Below are positions 30,526 to 39,803 of a DNA stretch of 64,000 bases, piece by piece. The stretch spans positions 2,154,501 to 2,218,500 of the forward strand of contig NZ_JAUSZF010000001.1 of assembly GCF_030817315.1 (NCBI RefSeq), read 5' to 3'. Positions within the stretch are counted from its first letter, which is position 1, and each line of letters starts with the position of its first letter. The DNA comes from Sphingomonas faeni. GTDB taxonomy: Bacteria; Pseudomonadota; Alphaproteobacteria; Sphingomonadales; Sphingomonadaceae. The translations under genes and the position numbers were made by a program. The notes beneath the pieces are model-generated. The model worked only from the letters and a program-made list of their open reading frames with translations, did not search any database and was not told where the DNA came from.

Positions 30526-31572
30526 ATGAGCACCGCCCCTGACGACGACACCGCCTGGACCGCGTTCGAAGCCCGCGACCGCGCGTGGGACGGCCGGTTC
30601 GTCGTAGGCGTGAAGACCACCGGCATCTACTGCAAGCCGAGTTGCCCCGCGCGCCACCCCAAGCGCGAGAACGTCACCTTCCACCCCGATCCGCCAAGCG
30701 CACGTGCCGCCGGCTTCCGCGCATGTTTGCGCTGCACCCCGGACGAGGTAGGCCGCGACCGGATCGCCGTCGCCGCCGCCGTCGCGCTGCTCGAAGCCGC
30801 CGAGGACCGCCTCTCGCTCGACGCGATCGCGGCGAAAGTCGGCTACGCGCCGCATCATTTCCACCGCCTGTTCAAGCGCGCCACCGGCGTCACGCCCGCC
30901 GCGTATGCCCGCGCACTGCGCACCGGCCGCGCGGTCGACGCCCTATCGGAGGATTCGACCGTGACCGAAGCGATCTACGACGCGGGCTATTCCGCCCCGA
31001 GCCGCTTCTACGAGGCGGATGCGAAACGGCTGGGCATGGCCCCCAGCGCGTGGGCGCGCGGCGGCGAAGGCGTCACGATCCGCTGGACGGTCGCCGACAC
31101 GAGCCTAGGCCCACTGTTCGTCGCGGCAACCGACAAGGGCCTGTGCCGCGTATCCTTCGATGAGGATGCCGAAGTACTCCGACGCCGCTTCCCCAACGCC
31201 CATATCGAGCAGGGCGACAAATCGCTTGCCGACCTAGCCGCGCAGGTCGTTGCGGCCGTAGAGTCCCCCGAACGCGACCACGACCTCCCGCTCGACGTCA
31301 GAGGCACCGCGTTCCAGGAAGCCATCTGGCAAGCCCTGCGCACCATCCCGATCGGCGAGACCCGCACCTACAGCGAACTCGCAGCGCTCGCCGGCCGCCC
31401 CGCCGCGGTCCGCGCTGCCGGCACCGCGTGCGGACAGAACCCGGTCTCGATCGTCATCCCCTGCCACCGTGCACAACGCATCGGCGGTGCGCTCGGCGGC
31501 TACGCGTACGGGCTGGACCGCAAGCGCGCGCTGCTGGCGGCGGAAGCTCAGCGCGCCGACTTGCAGGAGTAG
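30526..31572 (+). CDS. ada: Ada: bifunctional alkylation regulator and O6-methylguanine-DNA methyltransferase
   Basis: 348 residues. The N-terminal zinc/methyl-acceptor domain has the four cysteines (GIYCKPSCPAR; FRACLRCTP); an AraC-type HTH (LDAIAAKVGYAPHHFHRLFKRATGVTP) and the C-terminal methyltransferase with PCHR (VIPCHRAQ) follow. It repairs O6-alkylguanine and phosphotriesters and activates its own regulon. The 3' end overlaps the convergent protease gene by 25 bases. No alkB or alkA is adjacent. Confidence 0.95.
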   Translation: MSTAPDDDTAWTAFEARDRAWDGRFVVGVKTTGIYCKPSCPARHPKRENVTFHPDPPSARAAGFRACLRCTPDEVGRDRIAVAAAVALLEAAEDRLSLDAIAAKVGYAPHHFHRLFKRATGVTPAAYARALRTGRAVDALSEDSTVTEAIYDAGYSAPSRFYEADAKRLGMAPSAWARGGEGVTIRWTVADTSLGPLFVAATDKGLCRVSFDEDAEVLRRRFPNAHIEQGDKSLADLAAQVVAAVESPERDHDLPLDVRGTAFQEAIWQALRTIPIGETRTYSELAALAGRPAAVRAAGTACGQNPVSIVIPCHRAQRIGGALGGYAYGLDRKRALLAAEAQRADLQE

Positions 31573-33050
31573 ACCAGCTTCTCGTTCGGTAGAGGCGGCA
31601 GCACCGCGCGGACCGCCGCCTGCTGCCCGGCGAGCCGTGCCAGCGCGGCATCGTCCATGTTGCAGACGTTCGGCACGACACCCCGCGCGGTCCGCGCCGC
31701 GTCCATCCCCGCCGCCGACAGCAGATAGCGCGTGTTCGAATAGATGCGTGTCGCCGGATCGAACGACAGGACGGATACGGTCTGCTCTGCATCGGGCACC
31801 AACACGCGGTCCCAGCGGCTGTTCGCGCCGACATACTGCGTCTTGCCGTTCATGCAGCCCTTGGCACCCCAGTCGATCGGCACGTCCTCGCTGGACGAGA
31901 TCGTAATCCGGCTTCGTTCCGGGATCAGCGTGCAGATCAGCTTGCCGAGCGCAGCATCCGGCGTCGATATCCGCGTCTTAGGCAGCGCGGACAGCGGCAC
32001 GTCGACTTCGCCCGAAGGCCGCAGCACGAACACGACGATCGCGACCAACACGCTCAGTCCGCCGATACCCAGCGCCCACACCGCCTGCCGCCGCTGGCCA
32101 CGCGATTCGAGCAACCCAGCGCTCCCGATCACCAGCGCACCGGCGACCAGCAGCAGCCCGGCAATCGCCATGACGTTCTCGCGCGCGCGTCCCGCCTCGG
32201 TCCGCGCCTTCTCCAACGCAATCTCGCGAGTCATCGCATCCTGCGTCGCCGCATCGCGCTTGGCGGATGCAGCATCGGCCGTCGCCCGCGCATCCGCATC
32301 GGCGTCCTGTCGCAGGCGATCCTCGATCGACGTGCACCCGGTCCCGATCGACGCATAAGGCTGTTTCGCATCGCGCAGGAAACCGGCCAGCTCGGTATCC
32401 GCGATCGCGAAGCCGAACGTCGAATCGCCCTCTTCGCCGCGGGTGATCGCCGAATTCACGCCGATCACCCGCCCACAGCGGTCGAGCAAGGGGCCGCCCG
32501 AATTACCACGCGCGATGCTCGCCGTGTGCAGCAGAACCTCGACGTTGCTCAGCACCCGCCGCCCGGAAAGCACGCCTTCCGACCGCACCGGCGTCATCGG
32601 CCGGATGTAATCGGCCGCCGATCGCGCGGTCGCCAAGTCGACGTTACCGGGGAAGCCGAGCGACACCACCGCGTCGCCCTCACTCATCGGCCCGGTATAG
32701 AGCGCGCTCGGCGGCAAGCGCGCGCCGGTGAACTCGATCAGCGCCAGGTCGCGCTGCGAATCATACGCGATCACCTTGCCCTGGTAGGATTTGCTGCCCT
32801 CGGTCGGGACGATGCCGACGACGACGTTGTCGGGGTAGCGCTCGGCAAGGTCGACGACGTGCGCGTTGGTGACGATCCGGTTGGGGGCGATCGCGAAGCC
32901 GCTGCCATGGCCGAAGCCGACCACCTGGTCGTCGACCACCGCGATCGTGACGACGCGCACCACGCCGCGCCCGGTGGCGGCGATGTCGTCGGCCGATGCC
33001 GAGCTGGCCAACCCGAAGGTGAGCGCGAGAAGGAGCAGCAGGCGGATCAT
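31548..33050 (-). CDS. S1C trypsin-like protease with coiled coil, two membrane helices and C-terminal domain
   Basis: 500 residues. Signal peptide 1-20 (MIRLLLLLALTFGLASSASA). Trypsin-like protease with His near 63 (TNAHVV), Asp near 100 (DLALIE) and Ser near 182 (GNSGGPL), as in DegP/HtrA, but no PDZ domain follows. A charged Ala-rich coiled coil (about 250-305) leads to two hydrophobic segments (AIAGLLLVAGALVIGSAG; IGGLSVLVAIVVFVL), then a roughly 170-residue domain with several cysteines. It is probably inner-membrane anchored with periplasmic protease and tail. The function is unknown. The start at 33050 fits the signal peptide; the frame opens 24 codons earlier. Confidence 0.82.
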   Translation of the reverse strand: MIRLLLLLALTFGLASSASADDIAATGRGVVRVVTIAVVDDQVVGFGHGSGFAIAPNRIVTNAHVVDLAERYPDNVVVGIVPTEGSKSYQGKVIAYDSQRDLALIEFTGARLPPSALYTGPMSEGDAVVSLGFPGNVDLATARSAADYIRPMTPVRSEGVLSGRRVLSNVEVLLHTASIARGNSGGPLLDRCGRVIGVNSAITRGEEGDSTFGFAIADTELAGFLRDAKQPYASIGTGCTSIEDRLRQDADADARATADAASAKRDAATQDAMTREIALEKARTEAGRARENVMAIAGLLLVAGALVIGSAGLLESRGQRRQAVWALGIGGLSVLVAIVVFVLRPSGEVDVPLSALPKTRISTPDAALGKLICTLIPERSRITISSSEDVPIDWGAKGCMNGKTQYVGANSRWDRVLVPDAEQTVSVLSFDPATRIYSNTRYLLSAAGMDAARTARGVVPNVCNMDDAALARLAGQQAAVRAVLPPLPNEKLVYSCKSAR

Positions 33051-33194
33051 GCGCCTGCCTTCGGGGAGTTCGCGGCGGCGATCAACCCTGACCATCGCAC
33101 CGCACGACACCGGCCCTTTCACGTGCCTGTTTTGGTTAGCAAATTATCAAGTCTTCGCGCCTAACCCGGTGGGCATTCATCCAGGGACACAGGC

Positions 33195-34745
33195 ATGAGC
33201 GCATTCGGGCGTCGTAATGGCATCGGCGGGGGGCAGTCGGCCCGTCCCGCATTCGGCGTCGCGCGTCCGATGCAGGGAAGCTCCATCCCGGGCGGCAGTC
33301 CGGTGGCGCGCGCCGAACCCGAAGGCGGCGCACAATTCCCGCCAATCGATTCGTTGCCGATGCCCGGCGAAACCGAAGGCTTCGACCCCGGCACGATGCC
33401 CGCCGGCCAACTCGACGCGATGCAGCGCCTGTCCGACCGCCAGAATGCAAGCGGCGAGGCCGCCAACAGCCGGACCGAGGGCTTCGAACAGTCGATCCAC
33501 AAGATCAAGGAACAGGTCCTCCCGCGCCTGCTCGAACGCGTCGATCCGGAGGCGGCGGCGACGCTCAACAAGGACGAGCTGGCCGAGGAATTTCGCCCGA
33601 TCATCGGCGAAGTGCTCGCCGAGCTGAAGCTGACGCTCAACCGCCGCGAGCAGTTCGCGCTGGAAAAGGTGCTGGTCGACGAACTGCTCGGGCTCGGGCC
33701 GTTGGAAGAGCTGCTGGCGGATCCGAACATCACCGACATCATGGTGAACGGCCCCGACCAGACCTATGTCGAGCGCAAAGGCAAGCTCGAACTCGCACCG
33801 ATCCAGTTTCGCGACGAAGAGCATCTGTTCCAGATCGCCCAGCGGATCGTGAACTCGGTCGGCCGCCGCGTCGACCAGACTACCCCGCTTGCCGATGCCC
33901 GCCTCAAGGATGGCTCGCGCGTCAACGTGATCGTCCCGCCGCTGAGCTTGCGCGGCACGGCGATCTCGATCCGTAAGTTCTCCGCGAAACCGATCACGCT
34001 CGACATGATGGCAGGCTTTGGGTCGATGTCGCCGAAGATGGCCACCGCGCTGAAGATCGCGGGCGCATCGCGGTTCAACGTCGTGATCTCGGGCGGTACC
34101 GGTTCGGGCAAGACGACGATGCTCAACGCGCTTTCGAAGATGATCGACCCCGGCGAACGCGTGCTGACGATCGAGGACGCCGCCGAGCTTCGCCTGCAAC
34201 AGCCGCACTGGCTCCCGCTCGAAACCCGCCCGGCCAATCTGGAGGGCCAGGGCGAGATCAGCATCCGCGACCTCGTCAAGAACGCGCTGCGTATGCGTCC
34301 CGACCGGATCATCCTCGGCGAGATACGTGGCGCGGAGTGTTTCGACATGCTCGCGGCCATGAACACGGGTCACGACGGATCGATGTGCACCCTCCACGCT
34401 AACTCCCCGCGCGAGGCGCTGGCGCGTATGGAGAACATGGTGATGATGTCCGACATCAAGGTGCCGAAGGAAGCGATCTCGCGCCAGATTGCCGACTCGG
34501 TCGAGCTGATCATCCAGGTGAAGCGCCTACGCGACGGCTCGCGCCGGGTGACCAACATCACCGAGGTTATCGGGATGGAGGGCCCGGTGATCGTCACGCA
34601 GGAACTGTTCAAGTTCGAGTATCTGGACGAGTCGGCGGACGGGAAAATTCTGGGCGAATACCGGTCGATGGGATTGCGGCCGTACACGCTGGAGAAGGCC
34701 AAGCAGTTCGGGTTCGACCAGGCGTATCTGGAGGCGTGCCTGTAG
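33195..34745 (+). CDS. cpaF: CpaF-type secretion/pilus ATPase (Tad system)
   Basis: 516 residues. Hexameric ATPase of Tad/Flp pilus assembly. Disordered N-terminal region to about 90, then VDELLGLGPLEELLADPNITDIMVNGPDQTYVERKGKL, Walker A GGTGSGKTTMLNALSK near 300, Asp box EDAAELRLQQPHW, Walker B RPDRIILGEIRGAE, and CTLHANSPREAL. It stands alone here: no cpaB, cpaC, cpaE or tadB/C genes are adjacent, so the rest of the machinery must be elsewhere. Confidence 0.93.
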   Translation: MSAFGRRNGIGGGQSARPAFGVARPMQGSSIPGGSPVARAEPEGGAQFPPIDSLPMPGETEGFDPGTMPAGQLDAMQRLSDRQNASGEAANSRTEGFEQSIHKIKEQVLPRLLERVDPEAAATLNKDELAEEFRPIIGEVLAELKLTLNRREQFALEKVLVDELLGLGPLEELLADPNITDIMVNGPDQTYVERKGKLELAPIQFRDEEHLFQIAQRIVNSVGRRVDQTTPLADARLKDGSRVNVIVPPLSLRGTAISIRKFSAKPITLDMMAGFGSMSPKMATALKIAGASRFNVVISGGTGSGKTTMLNALSKMIDPGERVLTIEDAAELRLQQPHWLPLETRPANLEGQGEISIRDLVKNALRMRPDRIILGEIRGAECFDMLAAMNTGHDGSMCTLHANSPREALARMENMVMMSDIKVPKEAISRQIADSVELIIQVKRLRDGSRRVTNITEVIGMEGPVIVTQELFKFEYLDESADGKILGEYRSMGLRPYTLEKAKQFGFDQAYLEACL

Positions 34746-34811
34746 CGGACGTCGCTATCGGCGCCCACCTCCCCGATGAAAATTGCTGCGGCGGCACAGG
34801 CTAAGGTTTCG

Positions 34812-34911
34812 ACCCCGGCGGAGGCCGGGGCCCAGGTGGGGGACAGTAATAACTGCGAACGGCGCTTTGTTACTCCCACCTTTCCAACTGGGCCCCGGCC
34901 TCCGCCGGGGA
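34812..34911. repeat. Paired palindromic repeat, family C
   Basis: ACCCCGGCGGAGGCCGGGGC and GCCCCGGCCTCCGCCGGGGA arms with CCCAGGTGGG / CCAACTGGG inside and the GCGCTTTGTTACTCCCACC spacer. It lies in the 513-base gene-free stretch 34746-35258 after cpaF; apart from repeats at 34812-34911 and 35029-35095 nothing else is seen there. Confidence 0.88.
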
Positions 34912-35028
34912 GTAGTTTGCGTCCGTTGCCCACATCCTGAGTTGATCTTCGCTGGGCTGGTATGGGTCGCGCAAGTCGCGCAATGTTGATCGGAGCAAGC
35001 GCTCGCCCCGTCTAACGTTCCCTCGCGA

Positions 35029-35095
35029 ACGCGGGGGTCCAGGAGTCACGAACACCGACACCCGTGACCCTGGGCTCCCGCCTTCGCGGGAGAAC
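35029..35095. repeat. Inverted repeat, family D variant
   Basis: CCTCGCGAACGCGGGGGTCC... and CTCCCGCCTTCGCGGGAGAA, with GTCACGAACAC / ACCCGTGAC forming inner arms. It is longer and less exact than the copies at 23395 and 49398. Confidence 0.7.
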
Positions 35096-35258
35096 AAGGA
35101 TTGTTAAGCCGAGCCAGCAGAGTCACATCGAAAGAAAGCTTGCAGCGCGCAATCGAGCCGGTCCTGCCAACGAGTCTTGCATCCCACCCCTCACCCGACC
35201 CCGCCTGGACCAAGCGCCCGCTTGTACCGATCCCCCGACCCGTTAGGGACAAGCCGAC

Positions 35259-36473
35259 ATGCGCCGCGCCCTCTTCATGCTCGTCCCGCTGCTGGCGGTC
35301 CTCATCGTTTCCGCGCGCGAGCCCGCGAAACCGGTCGCCAGCATCTCCCCCGCAGCACGCGACCGCGGCGTCTACTACCTCGCCGACGACGCCGAAGCCC
35401 ACTGGGTGCCCTTCGATCTCACCCCCGGCAATCAGATGCGCTTCACGATGCGGCTCGAAGGCCGCGCGGTCACCGCGATCCTCGATAGCGGCGTCAGCTA
35501 CACCTTGCTCGCCAAGGCCTCTCCCGCCGTCGACACCACCAAGCTTGTCGCCGGCGGCAGTGCGCGGGCGATCGGCGGGTCGGTCGAGCTGGGCTGGATG
35601 CCGACGCGGACGCTCGCGATCGGCGGCCTCGCCCGAACCGGCGGCGGTGTCACCGTCACCGATCTTCCGGCGATCGCCACCGGTAGCGCCTCGGCGGTGG
35701 ACCTGCTCGTCGGCGCGGACCTGTTGGCTGGGCATGCGCTCGACATAGATTACGCCGCGCATCGTTTTCGCCTGCTCCCCTCAGGCCGCCTTCCGTTCAA
35801 GGGCGCGACGGCGCCGCTACGCCTTTCCACCGAACGCAGCGTGTACGAAAGCGTCGCGACGCTGGGCCGTCGGCGGCTGACGCCGATGATCGTCGACACC
35901 GGCGACGGGTCCTCGGTCACGGTCACGGCGGCCGGCTGGAAGGCGGCCGCGCTGACCGTCCCATCGACCACGGCGATTTCGTTCGGGCTCGCCGGACCGG
36001 CGGTCAGCGGCCTTGCGATCGTTCCCGAGCTTCGCGTCGGCGAACTCACGGCGCGCTCCACCGAAGTCCGGATCGAACCCGCGGGCGGCTTCTCGCAAGC
36101 GATCGGCGCGGCCGGTCGGATCGGGTCGGGCTTCCTCCAGAACTACCGCGTGCTGCTCGATCCTGGTGCGCGCCGCATGGTGTTTAGCCGCAGCAACGAT
36201 GCCGATACGCCGCCGCTTCGCTCGACCAGCGGATTGCTCGTCGGTATCGAAAAGGAGCGCCTGAAAGTCCTCCATGTCATGCGCGGCGGCCCTGCGGCGG
36301 CGTCCGGCTGGAAGGACGGCGACCTGATCTGCACGATCGACGGCACGCGTATCACGACCAGCTATGCGACCAGTCCGCTCGCGTCCTGGTCGGCGGGCGA
36401 ACCCGGCCGTATCGTTACGCTCGGCCTCTGCGACGGCACGATACGGCCGCTGACGCTCCGGCGCTTTTACTAG
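35259..36473 (+). CDS. Secreted double-retropepsin aspartic protease with PDZ domain
   Basis: 404 residues. An N-terminal signal (MRRALFMLVPLLAVLIVSA) is followed by two retropepsin-like halves: AILDSGVSYTLL near residue 75 (DSG in place of DTG) and MIVDTGDGSSVTV near 210. A PDZ-like domain ends the protein (VLHVMRGGPAAASGWKDGDLICTIDGTRI). Such proteins are annotated as aspartyl or clan AA proteases with PDZ and are likely periplasmic. AGGG lies 12 bases before the ATG. It follows the 513-base repeat-rich gap. Confidence 0.82.
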   Translation: MRRALFMLVPLLAVLIVSAREPAKPVASISPAARDRGVYYLADDAEAHWVPFDLTPGNQMRFTMRLEGRAVTAILDSGVSYTLLAKASPAVDTTKLVAGGSARAIGGSVELGWMPTRTLAIGGLARTGGGVTVTDLPAIATGSASAVDLLVGADLLAGHALDIDYAAHRFRLLPSGRLPFKGATAPLRLSTERSVYESVATLGRRRLTPMIVDTGDGSSVTVTAAGWKAAALTVPSTTAISFGLAGPAVSGLAIVPELRVGELTARSTEVRIEPAGGFSQAIGAAGRIGSGFLQNYRVLLDPGARRMVFSRSNDADTPPLRSTSGLLVGIEKERLKVLHVMRGGPAAASGWKDGDLICTIDGTRITTSYATSPLASWSAGEPGRIVTLGLCDGTIRPLTLRRFY

Positions 36474-36604
36474 GGCGGACCGGGAAGCCCCCCCCAATCT
36501 TGGACGAGACAACATTGCGGAGGAAAGCTTTACCGCTAGTCGCCCCGGTAAGGCGCGCACGGTCTAACCCAGCCTACCGGTCAATCGGCTAGAACGAGCA
36601 AGCC

Positions 36605-36790
36605 TCAAGTCTTGAACGCGAGCCCAACCGTGACCGCCAGCCCGATCAGTGCCAGCATCTGGACGGTCGGCCAGTCCACCCAGCCTACCGAATCCGGATC
36701 GCGCCGCCGTCGCCGTCTGCGTTCGCCCAGCCCGGCGACGACGGCGAGCGCGGCCAGTCCGCCGCTCGCACTCCACAACACGGGACTCAT
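36605..36790 (-). CDS. Small membrane protein downstream of phaR
   Basis: 61 residues: an N-terminal hydrophobic helix (LWSASGGLAALAVVAGL), a run of seven arginines (ERRRRRRRD), and a second helix (VQMLALIGLAVTVGLAF). It starts 3 bases after the phaR stop, so it is probably co-translated with it. No family is recognised. The tight coupling supports it being real. Confidence 0.65.
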   Translation of the reverse strand: MSPVLWSASGGLAALAVVAGLGERRRRRRRDPDSVGWVDWPTVQMLALIGLAVTVGLAFKT

Positions 36791-36793
36791 CGT

Positions 36794-37342
36794 TCAGCCG
36801 AGCTTCTCGACCTTTTCCTGGAGTTTCGCGAGTTCGCTGCGCAATGCCGCGATCTCGTCGTCCTTGCTGGCGGCGGGTGCGGCTGCGGGTGTGGGGGCGG
36901 GCGGCGTCATCGCCTGTGCCGCCACGTCGAACATCGCAAGGTTGCGCTTGGCGATATCGGCAAACGGCGAGTTCGCGAATGCACCCTCGACCGCCGACTT
37001 GAACTGGTCGTGGTTCCGACGGAAGCTGTCCATCGACGCTTCCAAATAGCCAGGCACCATCGTCTGCATCGAATCACCGTACATCGAGATCAGCTGGCGA
37101 AGGAAATTCACCGGCATCATCGTCTCGCCGCGGCTCTCTTCTTCCATGATGATCTGCGTCAGGACGTTATGCGTGATGTCCTCGTCCGTCTTCGCATCGA
37201 CCACCTTGAAGTCGCGGCCTTCGCGGGTCATCGTCGCCAGATGATCCAGCGTGATGTAGGATGAAGACTCGGTGTTATAGAGCCGCCGATTGGCGTATTT
37301 CTTGATGATGACGATTCCGTCGGCAGCCGGTTGCTTCTTCAT
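36794..37342 (-). CDS. phaR: Polyhydroxyalkanoate synthesis repressor PhaR
   Basis: 182 residues. The N-terminal PHA-accumulation DNA-binding domain is clear (IVIIKKYANRRLYNTESSSYITLDHLATMTREGRDFKVVDAKT), followed by the PHB-associated region (VLTQIIMEEES...QTMVPGYLEASMDSFRRNHDQF) and an Ala/Pro linker to a short C-terminal coiled coil (IAALRSELAKLQEKVEKL). PhaR binds PHA granules and represses phasin genes. It is divergent from the phaC-like gene with 14 bases between the start codons. Confidence 0.95.
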   Translation of the reverse strand: MKKQPAADGIVIIKKYANRRLYNTESSSYITLDHLATMTREGRDFKVVDAKTDEDITHNVLTQIIMEEESRGETMMPVNFLRQLISMYGDSMQTMVPGYLEASMDSFRRNHDQFKSAVEGAFANSPFADIAKRNLAMFDVAAQAMTPPAPTPAAAPAASKDDEIAALRSELAKLQEKVEKLG

Positions 37343-37356
37343 GGATCCCCCGTCTT

Positions 37357-38415
37357 ATGTTTGAAACAGAGGCTACAGTCTTTGATGACGCACCGCAACA
37401 CGGTCCAAGACCCCTGCCCTTGTTCCTATCCGTGCTGCGCAGCGAGACCGCAGCATCGCCCGAACGGATGGCCCGCGCCCTAGCGGGTTTGCGCGCCTAT
37501 CAGGCCGCACCGCGAGAGAAACGCCCCGATCCGAACCCTGCGATCCACCGTGCCGGCCGCGTCTCGTTACGCGATTACGGCGGCGAAGGTCGTCCCGTCG
37601 TGTTCGTCCCCTCGCTGATAAACCCGCCCGATATCCTCGATCATTCGCCTGCGTCTTCGCTGGTGCAATGGATCGCCGCGCAGGGGTTTCATGCCTGGCT
37701 GATCGACTGGGGATCCCCCGGCAGCGAGGACCGCGACCTCGATCTGGCGGCGCATGTCGAGCGGTTGCTGGTCCCGCTGCTGCGGGCGCTGCCCGAGCCG
37801 CCGGTGTTGATCGGCTATTGCCTCGGCGGGACGCTAGCGCTCGGTGCTGCTGCGATCACGCCGACCGCCGGAGTCGCGACGATCGCCGCCCCCTGGCATT
37901 TCGAGGGCTACGGTGAAGGCCGCCCCACACTCGCCGCGACCTGGGCCGCCGTGCAACCCGCCGCGACGATGCTCGGACTGCTGCCGATGGAAGTCCTGCA
38001 AGCCGGCTTCTGGCAACTCGACCCGACACGCACCATCGCGAAATACGAAATGTTCGCCGACCTTGCCCCCGACAGCGGCGCGGCGCGCGCGTTCGTCCGA
38101 CTCGAGGATTGGGCAAACGCAGGCCCCCCCCTCCCCTACGCCGCCGCCGCCTCGCTGTTCGAGGACTGCATCGCCAACGACCTCCCCGGCAAAGGTGAAT
38201 GGATGATCGCCGGCACACCGGTCGATCCGCTCGCACTCGCCTGCCCGACCGTCGAATTCGTCTCGCTGACCGACCGTATCGTCCCCGCCGCCACCGCGAT
38301 CGGCCTGGCCGACCGCCGCGATCTCGGCGCAGGCCATGTCGGGATGGTCGTCGGTCGCCGTGCCCGCGCGCAGCTCTGGGAACCGTTAGCCAACTGGATC
38401 ACGGCGCTCGGCTGA
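37357..38415 (+). CDS. PhaC-like polyhydroxyalkanoate synthase/hydrolase
   Basis: 352 residues, alpha/beta hydrolase fold. The nucleophile elbow GYCLGG near residue 152 has Cys where lipases have Ser, as in PHA synthases (lipase-like box GxCxG); the Asp (SLTDRIVP) and His (GAGHVGMV) positions follow. HAWLIDWGSP and the PP-rich PSLINPPDIL are also PhaC-like. The length suits the short class III-type PhaC rather than the roughly 590-residue class I enzyme, but no phaE is adjacent. A start further inside (near residue 25, GTG) is possible, because this ATG is 14 bases from the divergent phaR start. Confidence 0.8.
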   Translation: MFETEATVFDDAPQHGPRPLPLFLSVLRSETAASPERMARALAGLRAYQAAPREKRPDPNPAIHRAGRVSLRDYGGEGRPVVFVPSLINPPDILDHSPASSLVQWIAAQGFHAWLIDWGSPGSEDRDLDLAAHVERLLVPLLRALPEPPVLIGYCLGGTLALGAAAITPTAGVATIAAPWHFEGYGEGRPTLAATWAAVQPAATMLGLLPMEVLQAGFWQLDPTRTIAKYEMFADLAPDSGAARAFVRLEDWANAGPPLPYAAAASLFEDCIANDLPGKGEWMIAGTPVDPLALACPTVEFVSLTDRIVPAATAIGLADRRDLGAGHVGMVVGRRARAQLWEPLANWITALG

Positions 38416-38448
38416 CCTACATGGGATCCAAACAAAGAGGATCCCGAC

Positions 38449-39651
<1,203 letters not shown>

Positions 39652-39760
39652 AAAACTGACCTTATGTTGCGGGAATGTGACAGTAATATACTAAAGTGGC
39701 AAAAAAATTTAACATTCAGCCATTAACCATTGCGCATCCGCTGGCTTTAGCGGCAACTTG

Positions 39761-39796
39761 CCCCCGTTCAGCGCCATAAAGGCCTGTAAACGGGGG
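39761..39796 (+). promoter_or_regulatory. Hairpin that could sequester the ribosome binding site of the TonB receptor
   Basis: CCCCCGTT (39761-39768) pairs perfectly with AACGGGGG (39789-39796), and CAG-C-GCC / GGC-CTG extend the stem inward to an ATAAA loop. The 3' arm contains the only good ribosome binding site (GGGGG) for the ATG at 39804. The 5' part of this 150-base gap is AT-rich (39652-39740) and probably holds the promoter. Confidence 0.6.
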
Positions 39797-39803
39797 TTAA
39801 TTG

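Noticed and set aside
30412..30864. Upstream extension of the SDR frame over ada
   Set aside because: It overlaps the 5' half of ada in antisense and lacks motifs; the SDR fold starts at MASDTPVWFISG.
34746..35258. Possible gene between cpaF and the aspartic protease
   Set aside because: Only repeats and short frames without a ribosome binding site or hydrophobic or domain signal were seen.
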